Shown: piece by piece, positions 14,746-22,673 of the stretch
How the letters are laid out: each line of letters opens with the position of its first letter
Position numbering within the stretch: position 1 is the stretch's first letter
Source: Paenibacillus roseus
Lineage (GTDB): Bacteria > Bacillota > Bacilli > Paenibacillales > Paenibacillaceae
Length of the DNA stretch: 64,000 nucleotides
Assembly: GCF_016424485.1 (NCBI RefSeq)
Contig: NZ_JAELUP010000117.1
Coordinates: forward strand, 186,001-250,000
Reading direction: 5' to 3'
Made by a program: the position numbers and the translations under genes
Notes under the pieces: generated by a model
Database searches by the model: none
Told to the model about the DNA's origin: nothing
What the model saw: the letters and a program-made list of their open reading frames with translations, nothing else

Positions 14746-15726
14746 TTGTCGCAGAATAATAATATTTACGGGGGACAAGCCGTAATTGAAGGCGTCATGT
14801 TTGCCGGGCAACATGTCAATGTAACCGCAGTACGACGCAAGAACAATGAAATTGTCTACTATGAGGTGCCCAGAACAACCAAACCGTGGGTGCAGAAGCT
14901 GAAGAAAATTCCGCTGCTCAGAGGCGTGGTTGGAATCATAGAATCAAGCGCCAAAGGCTCGCAGCATTTGAATTTTTCGTTTGAAGCCTATGCGGAAGAC
15001 GAGACGGAAGAAGAAGCGAAAAATAATCCCGAAAAAGCAAAACAGCCCAAAGAAAAGGAAAAATCGGGACTGAGCCTCTCGATGATTTTCGGAGTGGCAA
15101 TCGCCGGGATTATCTCGTTTATATTCGGCAAGCTTGTATTTACGCTGACACCGGCAATCGTTGAGGAGTTCCTCTTTCAGAATGCATTTGACAATGTAGT
15201 TCTGCATAATCTGATCGAAGGAATTATTAAAATCTTGTTTTTGCTGATCTACCTGTATGTGATATCGATGACCCCGATCATCAAACGGCTGTTCCAGTAT
15301 CATGGCGCAGAGCACAAAGTCATTAGCGCGTACGAGTCGGGGCTTGAGCTTACAGTTAAAAATGTGCAGAAATTCAACACGCTGCACTACAGATGCGGCA
15401 GCAGCTTTATCGTGCTGTCCGTCATTATCGGCGTTATCATCTATTCGTTCTTTCAATGGGACAGCTTATGGGAGCGGGTATACATCCGTATTCTGCTTCT
15501 GCCGGTTGTACTCGGAGCATCCTATGAAGCGCTGCGCTTCACAAATTTGCTCAGAGATACGCCTGTACTTCGAGTACTCGGCTATCCGGGTCTATGGCTG
15601 CAAAAGCTGACTACGAAAGAACCGACGGATGAGCAAGTGGAAGTGTCTATCGCTTCCTTCAACAGGATGAGGGAGCTTGACAGCCAGATTGCCGCTCAAG
15701 TAGTGAGCAAACGCTCGGCAAGCTAA
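14746..15726 (+). CDS. yqhQ: DUF1385 membrane protein YqhQ
   Basis: 326 residues from a TTG start with GGAAGGTGAGG 5 nt upstream. Family motifs 'YGGQAVIEGVMFAGQ', 'YHGAEHKVISAYESG' and 'HYRCGSSFIVLSVIIGVI' are all visible. Membrane helices cluster at about residues 105-135, 160-180 and 230-270; an acidic/Lys-rich loop lies at about 85-105. It is divergent from yqhR with a 181-nt shared promoter region, and 15 nt upstream of a yqhP-like gene. The biochemical function is unknown. Confidence 0.92.
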   Translation: MSQNNNIYGGQAVIEGVMFAGQHVNVTAVRRKNNEIVYYEVPRTTKPWVQKLKKIPLLRGVVGIIESSAKGSQHLNFSFEAYAEDETEEEAKNNPEKAKQPKEKEKSGLSLSMIFGVAIAGIISFIFGKLVFTLTPAIVEEFLFQNAFDNVVLHNLIEGIIKILFLLIYLYVISMTPIIKRLFQYHGAEHKVISAYESGLELTVKNVQKFNTLHYRCGSSFIVLSVIIGVIIYSFFQWDSLWERVYIRILLLPVVLGASYEALRFTNLLRDTPVLRVLGYPGLWLQKLTTKEPTDEQVEVSIASFNRMRELDSQIAAQVVSKRSAS

Positions 15727-15741
15727 AGGAGGAAATTTGCT

Positions 15742-16047
15742 GTGAGAAGAAAGATGAGTCCTGCTTTAATTGTGATTATCGCTCTGGCCGTCATCGGTAT
15801 CGCCGCGAATGTGCAAAACTATTTAATTCCGGTCCTTGTGCTGGGCCTGATCTTCCTGCTGTATTACGTGGGAGTCTATCGCAAAAATCCGAGCAGATAC
15901 AACACAAAAAAGACAGCCGTCAAATCCCGAACATCGCAGCATTCCGCCAAATCCAAGTCCAAATCTTCCCGCAAAACCATTCCTTTCCGGGTTATTGAGG
16001 GCGGCAAGGATGACCAAGATCAAGATGATATGCCTAAATATCATTAA
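15742..16047 (+). CDS. yqhP: SA1362/YqhP-like small membrane protein
   Basis: 101 residues from a GTG start with AAAGGAGG 9 nt upstream. Two N-terminal hydrophobic segments (about residues 7-24 and 27-45) are followed by a strongly basic Ser/Lys tail ('SAKSKSKSSRKTIPFR') and an acidic end. It resembles the SA1362 family (B. subtilis YqhP) and has the matching location downstream of yqhQ. Function unknown. Confidence 0.7.
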   Translation: MRRKMSPALIVIIALAVIGIAANVQNYLIPVLVLGLIFLLYYVGVYRKNPSRYNTKKTAVKSRTSQHSAKSKSKSSRKTIPFRVIEGGKDDQDQDDMPKYH

Positions 16048-16057
16048 CCGGTTTAAT

Positions 16058-16981
16058 TTAGCGAGAAGTTTTTAAAAACTTCTCAGCGGCGGCAACACCG
16101 GATGCAAACAACTTCTCGCTCATATCCGGCGATAAATGAAATTGCGTCGTCCGGATGCCAAGCGTCGGAATTTTGATCGTCCGTTCCCAATCATCCTTCT
16201 CAATATATCGCTGGTCGTGCGCCAGCATCATCGTCTCCATCATAGCCTGGAACATAGACACCGGGCCGCGGATTGTCCGCGGCTCGGTGTCGTTTTTTCC
16301 AACCATCTGAAATCCGACAACCGGAAGCCTCGCAGCCTTGTGCGGTTCATTCTTCTCATCAAACAACCACAGCGGGAAATTACTCAGCAGTCCTCCATCA
16401 ACGATGTACGCGCTTCTGCGATGCAGCCGCAATCCCTTGATTCGGCTGTTGAACTCCTTGTCTTTAATCGTAACAGGATCGAAAAAATAAGGGATGCTGG
16501 CGCTCATCCTGACCGCTTTGGCAACCTCCAATCTGGAAGGTTGTATCCCGTAATAAGCAATATCGTCAGGAAGTACCAGTAACTTGCCGTTGGTAATATC
16601 TGAAGCAATCAATTTCAGCTTATTGGGAGGCAAGTCTGCAAAAGTATACACTCCCCTGCTGCGAAGCAGATTCCAAATCCACTCTTCCAGCGCATCTCCC
16701 GAGTATAACCCCTTGCGCAGCAGAAGCCGTACTGCCGATCCAATGAATTTAACGTTAAAAATAGCCGAGCGCTTCATTAATGAAGCAAACGAGGTAGATT
16801 GAATGATGGGTTTCATCTGTTCTGCCGTATAGCCAGCCGCCAGCAGTGAGGCTACAATCCCGCCGGAAGAGGTCCCGGCAACGTGATGGAAGTCGAATCC
16901 CCGCTGCTGCATGACATAGACCGCACCCACCAGCGAAATCCCCTTCATTCCGCCACCTTCAAACACAGCATTGATTTTCAT
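16058..16981 (-). CDS. yqhO: Patatin-like phospholipase YqhO
   Basis: 307 residues from the ATG of 'MKINAVFEGGGMKG', with GGAGG 9 nt upstream. The frame is open for 76 more codons, but that stretch has no family similarity and no SD. The oxyanion Gly-rich loop 'EGGGMKGI' (8-15), nucleophile elbow GTSSG with Ser38 and the dyad 'IVDGGLLSNFP' Asp are all present, so it should be an active lipid acyl hydrolase. It is convergent with the yqhP-like gene only 10 nt away; the 3' coding end contains a 22-nt palindrome (16063-16084). Confidence 0.92.
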   Translation of the reverse strand: MKINAVFEGGGMKGISLVGAVYVMQQRGFDFHHVAGTSSGGIVASLLAAGYTAEQMKPIIQSTSFASLMKRSAIFNVKFIGSAVRLLLRKGLYSGDALEEWIWNLLRSRGVYTFADLPPNKLKLIASDITNGKLLVLPDDIAYYGIQPSRLEVAKAVRMSASIPYFFDPVTIKDKEFNSRIKGLRLHRRSAYIVDGGLLSNFPLWLFDEKNEPHKAARLPVVGFQMVGKNDTEPRTIRGPVSMFQAMMETMMLAHDQRYIEKDDWERTIKIPTLGIRTTQFHLSPDMSEKLFASGVAAAEKFLKTSR

Positions 16982-17137
16982 GAGGAATTCCCTCCCATTC
17001 GGGTTTCCGGTATATTCCTCACTATATGCAGCATTTTTGTTATTAAGCACGTTAAGGATTGCCGCAGATGCCCCATAACAGCCAGGTTTAAAATAGTTCT
17101 GCTGTCCTTTGACGGTCAGGAATTTTGCGAAGAAATG

Positions 17138-17171
17138 CAAAAAACAGCCATTCCTACCTACGGAAGTGCTG
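17138..17171 (-). terminator. Terminator of mntR
   Basis: On the minus strand the arms ACAGCACTTCC and GGAATGGCTGT pair with a two-base internal loop, followed by TTTTTTGC. It lies 45 nt after the mntR stop. Confidence 0.65.
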
Positions 17172-17215
17172 TCTTTTGAGATTCGTGCTGCACGATATTG
17201 AATTTGCAATCACTC

Positions 17216-17638
17216 TTATTCACTTTCAAGCTCGGAGCGAACCTGGGCCAGCTCCTTAAGCCGATTCTCATCCCTGCGGAAATACTCGACAAGCGTCTCG
17301 ATACAAGTAATCGAATCCCAGCTCAAATGGTGCTCAATTCCTTCTACGTCTTGATAAATATTCTCATCCTGAACGCCAATAATAGTTAGAAATTGTTCGA
17401 GCAGGTGATGGCGGTCAACGAGCCGTTTACCCATTTTCTTCCCTTTATTGGTAAGCATAAGACCGCGATATTTTTCGTAAATGAGATAATTATCCTTGTC
17501 CAGCTTCTGAATCATTTTCGTCACGGATGAGGGATGTACCTCCAAGCCTTCGGCGATATCTGAGACACGGGCGTACCCTTTCTCGTCAATAAGTTTGTAA
17601 ATTCTCTCCAAATAATCTTCCATGCTCGGCGTAGGCAA
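17216..17638 (-). CDS. mntR: Manganese transport regulator MntR
   Basis: 140 residues, DtxR family. The N-terminal winged helix ('GYARVSDIAEGLEVHPSSVT') is followed by the dimer/metal domain. All B. subtilis MntR metal ligands fall at the same positions: Asp8, Glu11, His77, Glu99, Glu102, His103. So Mn(II) should be the effector, repressing manganese uptake and activating efflux genes elsewhere. It is equivalent to yqhN and close to yqhO as in Bacillus. Confidence 0.96.
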   Translation of the reverse strand: MPTPSMEDYLERIYKLIDEKGYARVSDIAEGLEVHPSSVTKMIQKLDKDNYLIYEKYRGLMLTNKGKKMGKRLVDRHHLLEQFLTIIGVQDENIYQDVEGIEHHLSWDSITCIETLVEYFRRDENRLKELAQVRSELESE

Positions 17639-17848
17639 TGAAAGCTCCCCCTAACCTGCTTCATTCTTCCTGCTATAGGCAAATTCTTCTTAGCTATCAT
17701 ACACTGACTTGTACCTTTACTGCAACTTGCCTTGTTCTTAACTATGTTGAATTATAGAAACGGAAGTCGGATTGCCAAAGTTTTATACAGACCGTTTTTT
17801 TGGACACACTAATTGATGCTTGCTTATTTTGTTCAAGGAGGCATCATT

Positions 17849-18922
17849 ATGGAAACTATTACCTCGCATTCCCTTGTCAAACGCAAGCTGCCTTCACGTC
17901 CCTCCTTTGTGCCCGAACTCGTCTATTTTGAACCGGGCGCACTTGATTATGAGAAAGGCCAGCGCATTTACAAATGGGTGCAAGAGCAAGGCATCCCGCT
18001 GCGGATGACAACTTCGCATAACCGGATTACCAACCTCCCTGGGGACAGCGAACTGGAGCAATACAAAATTGCCAAACGAACACTGGTGGTTGGTGTGCGT
18101 AAAACCCTTAAGTTTGACACATCCAAGCCTTCAGCAGAATATGCGATTCCGATCGCGACTGGCTGTATGGGACATTGCCATTATTGTTATCTGCAAACAA
18201 CGCTGGGGGCGAAGCCCTATATTCGCGTTTACGTCAATACCAAAGAAATTATGGAAGCTGCTCAAGGCTATATTGACGAACGCAAGCCTGAGATTACACG
18301 TTTCGAAGCTGCTTGTACATCCGATCCCGTAGGACTTGAACCAATTACCGGCAGTCTGGCGGAGCTGATCACGTTTATGGCTGACCAGGAGTACGGCCGC
18401 CTGAGGTTTGTAACCAAATTCCATCATGTCGATTCCCTGCTGGGGCTTCAACACAATGGACATACCCGAATTCGCTTCAGCGTCAACAGCAAATACGTGA
18501 TCAAGCACTTTGAGCCGGGCACATCCCGATTCGAAGAAAGGATCGAGGCCGCTGCCAAGGTTGCCCGTGCAGGATACCCGCTTGGCTTTATTATTGCCCC
18601 TATCATATGGCATGACGATTGGGAACAGGGATATGGCGAACTGATTGAATCACTGGCTAAAACCTTGCCTCCTGAAGCTTCACAGCAATTAACATTTGAG
18701 CTTATTCAACATCGATTCACTAAAACAGCCAAAAATATTATTGAAAGGCGTTACCCCCGTACCAAGCTTGAGATGGATATTGAGAAGCGGAAATACAAAT
18801 GGGGCCGCTGGGGACAAGGCAAATATGTCTATCCCGATGAAAAAGCGGATGCGCTCCGTCTGTTTTTGTCGGAGCGCATCTTTGAGCATTTTCCCAGTGC
18901 GACGATTGACTATTTTACTTGA
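17849..18922 (+). CDS. splB: Spore photoproduct lyase
   Basis: 357 residues from the ATG with AAGGAGG about 8 nt upstream. Radical SAM enzyme that repairs the spore photoproduct thymine dimer during germination. The cluster ligands are in 'CMGHCHYCYLQTTLG' (CX3CX2C: Cys106, Cys110, Cys113), and the essential H-donor cysteine in 'RFEAACTSDPVGLE' is Cys156, exactly 50 residues on, as in B. subtilis SplB. There is no splA upstream. It is convergent with ccdA, 7 nt apart. Confidence 0.97.
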   Translation: METITSHSLVKRKLPSRPSFVPELVYFEPGALDYEKGQRIYKWVQEQGIPLRMTTSHNRITNLPGDSELEQYKIAKRTLVVGVRKTLKFDTSKPSAEYAIPIATGCMGHCHYCYLQTTLGAKPYIRVYVNTKEIMEAAQGYIDERKPEITRFEAACTSDPVGLEPITGSLAELITFMADQEYGRLRFVTKFHHVDSLLGLQHNGHTRIRFSVNSKYVIKHFEPGTSRFEERIEAAAKVARAGYPLGFIIAPIIWHDDWEQGYGELIESLAKTLPPEASQQLTFELIQHRFTKTAKNIIERRYPRTKLEMDIEKRKYKWGRWGQGKYVYPDEKADALRLFLSERIFEHFPSATIDYFT

Positions 18923-18929
18923 AATCCAA

Positions 18930-19637
18930 TTAACCCAAATTCGCTGGGGCGAACTGGTTGAGCCAGATTGTAATTTTGGTCATTTGATCTGTAAACAGCA
19001 AAATTCCCATTACAATCATGAGGGCGCCGCCAATTTTCATAATCATATTGGAATATTTCAGCATCCATCTGGTGGAGCCGATAAAAAATGCCAAAATGAA
19101 GAACGGAATCGCAAAACCTAGCGAATACGCAGCAGTTAATTGAAACCATGTTCCAGGATTGGAAGTGCCAAGCAGCAGAATAGCAGCCAGTATTGGACCT
19201 ATACACGGGGACCACCCTGCCGAGAAACCAACGCCGAAGACAAAGGAAGCCGCATAGCCGGATTTTTTCATTTTAAAATTAAATTTGCGTTCCTTCATCA
19301 ACAAATGCGGTTTGAAAATTCCAAGTAAAAACAAGCCGAGCATCACAATCAAAATCGCTGAAATCTGACGGATCAATTCCTGGTAATCCCGAAAGAAGTC
19401 AGCAAACAGATTCGTTCCGTAGCCTAAAGAAAAGAACACGAATGAAAATCCCAGCATAAAAAAGAAGGTATGTGTCATCGTGCGGATACGTACTTCCGAA
19501 GCGGGATGGTCCGCCTTCAAGTCCTTGACCGAAATTCCTGTTATGTATGACAAATAAGATGGGTATAGCGGCAGGCAGCATGGGGAGACAAAGGAAGCGA
19601 CACCCCCGGCGAAAGCCAGCCAAATGTTAATGTCCAT
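18930..19637 (-). CDS. ccdA: Cytochrome c biogenesis protein CcdA
   Basis: 235 residues, six predicted membrane helices, DsbD transmembrane family. It passes electrons from thioredoxin across the membrane to extracytoplasmic thiol oxidoreductases used in cytochrome c and spore maturation. The redox cysteines are in 'FVSPCCLPLYPSYLSYITG' and 'FSAGWSPCIGPILAAIL'. It lies 16 nt downstream of the znu operon stop on the same strand and could be co-transcribed with it. Confidence 0.93.
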   Translation of the reverse strand: MDINIWLAFAGGVASFVSPCCLPLYPSYLSYITGISVKDLKADHPASEVRIRTMTHTFFFMLGFSFVFFSLGYGTNLFADFFRDYQELIRQISAILIVMLGLFLLGIFKPHLLMKERKFNFKMKKSGYAASFVFGVGFSAGWSPCIGPILAAILLLGTSNPGTWFQLTAAYSLGFAIPFFILAFFIGSTRWMLKYSNMIMKIGGALMIVMGILLFTDQMTKITIWLNQFAPANLG

Positions 19638-19653
19638 AGATCAAGCCTCCAAG

Positions 19654-20457
19654 TCATATTTTGAAGCCGCGTTTGGCAAGCAGAAGCAGGATCAGCATGA
19701 AAATCAAGAGCATCACAATTGTTCCGCCCGGCGCCAAATTCCATACACCGGCAATCATTAATCCGGCCATGACAGCAAGCTCTGCAATGAGTACAACTGT
19801 AATGATCGTTTGTTTGAAGCTGCGGGCTATAATCAGACTGCAGGCGGCAGGAATAGTCAGAAGCGCAGAAACAAGCAGCGCTCCGACAATTTTGATGGAG
19901 GCGCTGATGACAAGCGCGGTCAATATACTAATCATAATATTAAAATACTTCACAGGCAAACCGTTTACAGCAGCTGCATCCTCATCAAATGTAAGCAAAA
20001 ACAGTTCTTTAAAATGAATTTTCACTGCTGCCAGTACAATAATAGTCACTATGCCAATCACAAGCAAGTCCTCGTTGCCTAGTGTATAAATGCTGCCGAA
20101 CAGATAGCTGGACACGTTAACGTTAAAGCCGCGCCCCATGGTGAAAAACAGAGAAGCCAGCGCCACACCGCCTGACATAATAATAGCTATCGACAGCTCC
20201 GCGTAGGATTTGTAGGCCTTGCGGAGCTTCTCTATGGCAAAGGAAGCCGCGATGGCAAACAACAAGCCGACGCCAATCGGAAATACATTAATCAGAAAAC
20301 CAAGCGCTACCCCTGCAATGGAGACATGAGCCAACGTATCTCCGATCATGGAGAGTCTGCGCAATACAAGAAACAGCCCCATAACCGGAGCCGTAATGCC
20401 AATCAAGAATCCGCCAAGCAGCGCTCTTTGAAAAAATTCACTTGCGATAATTTCCAA
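19654..20457 (-). CDS. znuB: Zinc ABC transporter permease
   Basis: 267 residues from a TTG start with AAGGAAGG 9 nt upstream; the frame extends further but without an SD. ABC-3 family permease with seven or eight membrane helices and the family signature 'RLSMIGDTLAHVSIAGVALG'. It forms the membrane channel for the zinc uptake system with the ATPase encoded upstream. Confidence 0.92.
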   Translation of the reverse strand: MEIIASEFFQRALLGGFLIGITAPVMGLFLVLRRLSMIGDTLAHVSIAGVALGFLINVFPIGVGLLFAIAASFAIEKLRKAYKSYAELSIAIIMSGGVALASLFFTMGRGFNVNVSSYLFGSIYTLGNEDLLVIGIVTIIVLAAVKIHFKELFLLTFDEDAAAVNGLPVKYFNIMISILTALVISASIKIVGALLVSALLTIPAACSLIIARSFKQTIITVVLIAELAVMAGLMIAGVWNLAPGGTIVMLLIFMLILLLLAKRGFKI

Positions 20458-20490
20458 GCCCGGTACCCTTCCTTTCCTAATTACAGCCAA

Positions 20491-21288
20491 TCAGAATACA
20501 AATGAAGCGCGGCGATCCATCGACTTGCGCAAATCTTTCAAGGAATGCGTCAAATCATTCTCCACGCAATTTTCCAGCTCATGAGAATGTTTCACATAAA
20601 ACCGGAGCTTGCCATTCATTTGGATTGGCTCCTGCCCGAGGTAGGAGCGAACCCACTCCATGTCATGCGATACCATCAAGAACGTAATGTTATGACGCTG
20701 ATGCATATGCCGGATCATATGAAAAAAGTTTTCCTGCGTCTCTGCATCAATGCCTACCGTAGGTTCATCCAAAATCAGCAGCGCCGGATTATTGATGAGC
20801 GCTTTAGCCAAAAATACGCGCTGCTGCTGACCGCCCGACAGCTGACCGATCCGCTTATCAGCCAAGTCCTCAATGCTCATGGCAAGCATGGCGTCTTCCG
20901 CCTTGCTTGCTTCCGCTTTGGTGACCCTGGAGAAAAGCTTGCTGCGTCCATAGAGCCCGGACAACACGACCTCGCGCACAGTAGCCGGAAACAGCGGGTT
21001 AAAGGCGTTTTTTTGCGGAACATAGCCGATACGCTCCCAGTGCTTAAAGCGGGATACCGGTTCCCCGAACAGTGAAATTTTCCCTTGATCAGGCTTCAAG
21101 AGACCGACAATCATTTTTAACAGTGTTGTCTTCCCCGCACCATTCGATCCGATCAGCCCGACGAAATCTCTTTCTTTGACGGAAACATTCAAGCCGCTGA
21201 TAACCTGCTTCTGCTCATAGGAGAAAGATACATCTTCGATTGTTATAATATCCCTGTGGCAGGATCCACCTTGCAGCAAAACGGTCAC
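20491..21288 (-). CDS. znuC: Zinc ABC transporter ATP-binding protein
   Basis: 265 residues. Walker A GSNGAGKTT (residues 47-55), the ABC signature 'QLSGGQQQRVFLAKAL', Walker B 'ALLILDEPTVGID' and the switch His in 'FLMVSHDMEWV' are present. The C-terminal tail includes a His/Cys-containing stretch ('FYVKHSHELENCVENDLTHS') common in Znu-type ATPases. It is the second gene of the operon, 67 nt after znuA. Confidence 0.94.
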   Translation of the reverse strand: MTVLLQGGSCHRDIITIEDVSFSYEQKQVISGLNVSVKERDFVGLIGSNGAGKTTLLKMIVGLLKPDQGKISLFGEPVSRFKHWERIGYVPQKNAFNPLFPATVREVVLSGLYGRSKLFSRVTKAEASKAEDAMLAMSIEDLADKRIGQLSGGQQQRVFLAKALINNPALLILDEPTVGIDAETQENFFHMIRHMHQRHNITFLMVSHDMEWVRSYLGQEPIQMNGKLRFYVKHSHELENCVENDLTHSLKDLRKSMDRRASFVF

Positions 21289-21355
21289 AGTGTTCTCTCC
21301 TTTCTTTGTTTCATGTAATTAGTCTATTTTCGTCTGAGCAGTAGAAATTCCATAC

Positions 21356-22366
21356 CTATTGCAAAGCCTTCACAAGGTTTTGCAAATTCGCCTCCATCAG
21401 GGTAATAAAATTTTCCCCCGCCTGCTCTTGCTTCGGTGTCAGCCCTTCAATCGGGTTCAGCACAAGTGTCTCAACGTTCGCTTCTCTGGCCAGTGTATCT
21501 GCAAGCGTGCTGGTGACCAGTTCTTCAAAGAAAATATAGCGTACTCCATTATCCTTCACGAATTTGGATATCCGCAGCAGATCCTGGGCCCGCGGCTCGG
21601 CATCTGGAGACAAGCCCATAATAGCAACTTGATTTAAGCTATAGTCCCGAACCAAATACCCGAAGGCCTGATGGGACACGACAATGTCCTTAAGGGACGT
21701 TTTTCCAAGCTCTGTTTGAAATTTGTTATCCAGCTCGACAAGCTTCTTTTTCAGCCGTTCATAGTTTGCCTCATAGTCGGTTGTATAAGACGGAGCAGCC
21801 TCAATAAGCGCATTTTTAATATTGTCTGCCATCACCAGCGCTGATTTGGGACTTACCCATGTATGCGGGTCAACCGTTGGAGCATCATGATCAAGATGCT
21901 CTCCCGCCTCTGCTTGATCATCAACGTGCTCATGTTCGCTGCCGTCTGCTTCAATCAGTGAGATACCCGTACTGACCTGTACGGCCTTTACACTCTTATC
22001 CTTGCCAAGTCCTTTCAGAAAACCGTCAACCCAGCCTTCCAACCCGGCGCCATTGTACAAAAACAGGCTGGCTTTCGACGCTTCATTCAATTCCCTGCTC
22101 TTCGGGCTCCAATCATGAGGCTCAACGCCGGCAGGAATGAGATTAATCACGTTGGCATGCTCGCCGCCAATTTCTCCGGCCAAATAATATATCGGATAAA
22201 AACTTGTCACAACGCTGATTCTGCCATTCGCCGCTTTGCCGTCCTCCGCAGCCCGAGAAGCGGTATTTTCACATGCAGAAAGAAGCAGCAGGAAAAACAC
22301 GGTTATGATAATCGTAAAATGACGTTTTTCAAGTATTCGTTTAAATTTTCCAAAGCTTCGTGTCAT
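21356..22366 (-). CDS. znuA: Zinc-binding lipoprotein of ABC transporter
   Basis: 336 residues from the ATG with AGGAG 7-8 nt upstream; an earlier in-frame ATG (22393) sits at the edge of the Zur box and lacks an SD. The lipobox ends at Cys32 (LLSAC). Cluster 9 substrate-binding protein: 'VVTSFYPIYYLAGEIGG', 'PHDWSPKSRELNEASKASLF', the acidic His-rich loop around 'EHEHVDDQ' and 'EHLDHDAPTVDPHTW', then 'IVVSHQAFGYLVRDY' and 'IFFEELVTSTLADTLARE'. The His loop and the upstream Zur-type operator indicate Zn(II). It is the first gene of znuA-znuC-znuB. Confidence 0.95.
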   Translation of the reverse strand: MTRSFGKFKRILEKRHFTIIITVFFLLLLSACENTASRAAEDGKAANGRISVVTSFYPIYYLAGEIGGEHANVINLIPAGVEPHDWSPKSRELNEASKASLFLYNGAGLEGWVDGFLKGLGKDKSVKAVQVSTGISLIEADGSEHEHVDDQAEAGEHLDHDAPTVDPHTWVSPKSALVMADNIKNALIEAAPSYTTDYEANYERLKKKLVELDNKFQTELGKTSLKDIVVSHQAFGYLVRDYSLNQVAIMGLSPDAEPRAQDLLRISKFVKDNGVRYIFFEELVTSTLADTLAREANVETLVLNPIEGLTPKQEQAGENFITLMEANLQNLVKALQ

Positions 22367-22394
22367 TGTAATGCTCCTATCTATTGCAAACATA

Positions 22395-22411
22395 ATCGTA
22401 ACTATTACGTG
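22395..22411 (-). promoter_or_regulatory. Zur-box-like operator of znuACB
   Basis: The 17-nt sequence ATCGTAACTATTACGTG matches the B. subtilis Zur box ATCGTAATNATTACGAT at 13 of 16 defined positions. It lies between the -10 box and the znuA start, where a bound repressor would block transcription in high zinc. Confidence 0.8.
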
Positions 22412-22414
22412 AAA

Positions 22415-22443
22415 ATTATATAGGCAAGCAGCGGCTGTGTCAA
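22415..22443 (-). promoter_or_regulatory. Consensus SigA promoter of znuACB
   Basis: On the minus strand a perfect TTGACA (22438-22443) and perfect TATAAT (22415-22420) are exactly 17 nt apart. The Zur box begins 3 nt downstream of the -10. A fully consensus promoter fits a gene kept silent by a repressor. Confidence 0.9.
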
Positions 22444-22554
22444 ACGGGATGCGGCTTTATTGCCCGAAATGAAGCGCATCTATTCAACCAGACCGTTATG
22501 CAGCTACTGGCATGTTCGATGGGGATTTTAAGCAATTTGGAGCCGTTTTTGAAT

Positions 22555-22615
22555 AAAAGAAACCGTTCCTTGATTAGATGGGAGCTGACACTTCCATTTT
22601 TATCAAAGAACGGTT
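22555..22615 (-). terminator. Inverted repeat with T-rich end after metG; copy of a dispersed element
   Basis: The arms AACCGTTC (22561-22568) and GAACGGTT (22608-22615) flank a 39-nt loop. On the minus strand the hairpin is followed by TCTTTTATTC, so it may end metG, whose stop is 60 nt away. The 17-nt left side AAAAGAAACCGTTCCTT recurs exactly at 63727-63743. No gene is seen in the rest of 22444-22673. Confidence 0.55.
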
Positions 22616-22673
22616 GGAATTCGTGGCTCAAGAACAATTGTAAAGAGGCAGCTTTCGCCTTTGGAAACTGGCC

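Noticed and set aside
16063..16084. Palindrome GAGAAGTTTTTAAAAACTTCTC as a bidirectional terminator
   Set aside because: It lies within the yqhO coding end and neither strand has a T-run after it; the sequence encodes the last residues. It may be coincidental.
17639..17848. MntR box or SigG promoter between mntR and splB
   Set aside because: I could not find a convincing match to either consensus in this 210-nt gap.
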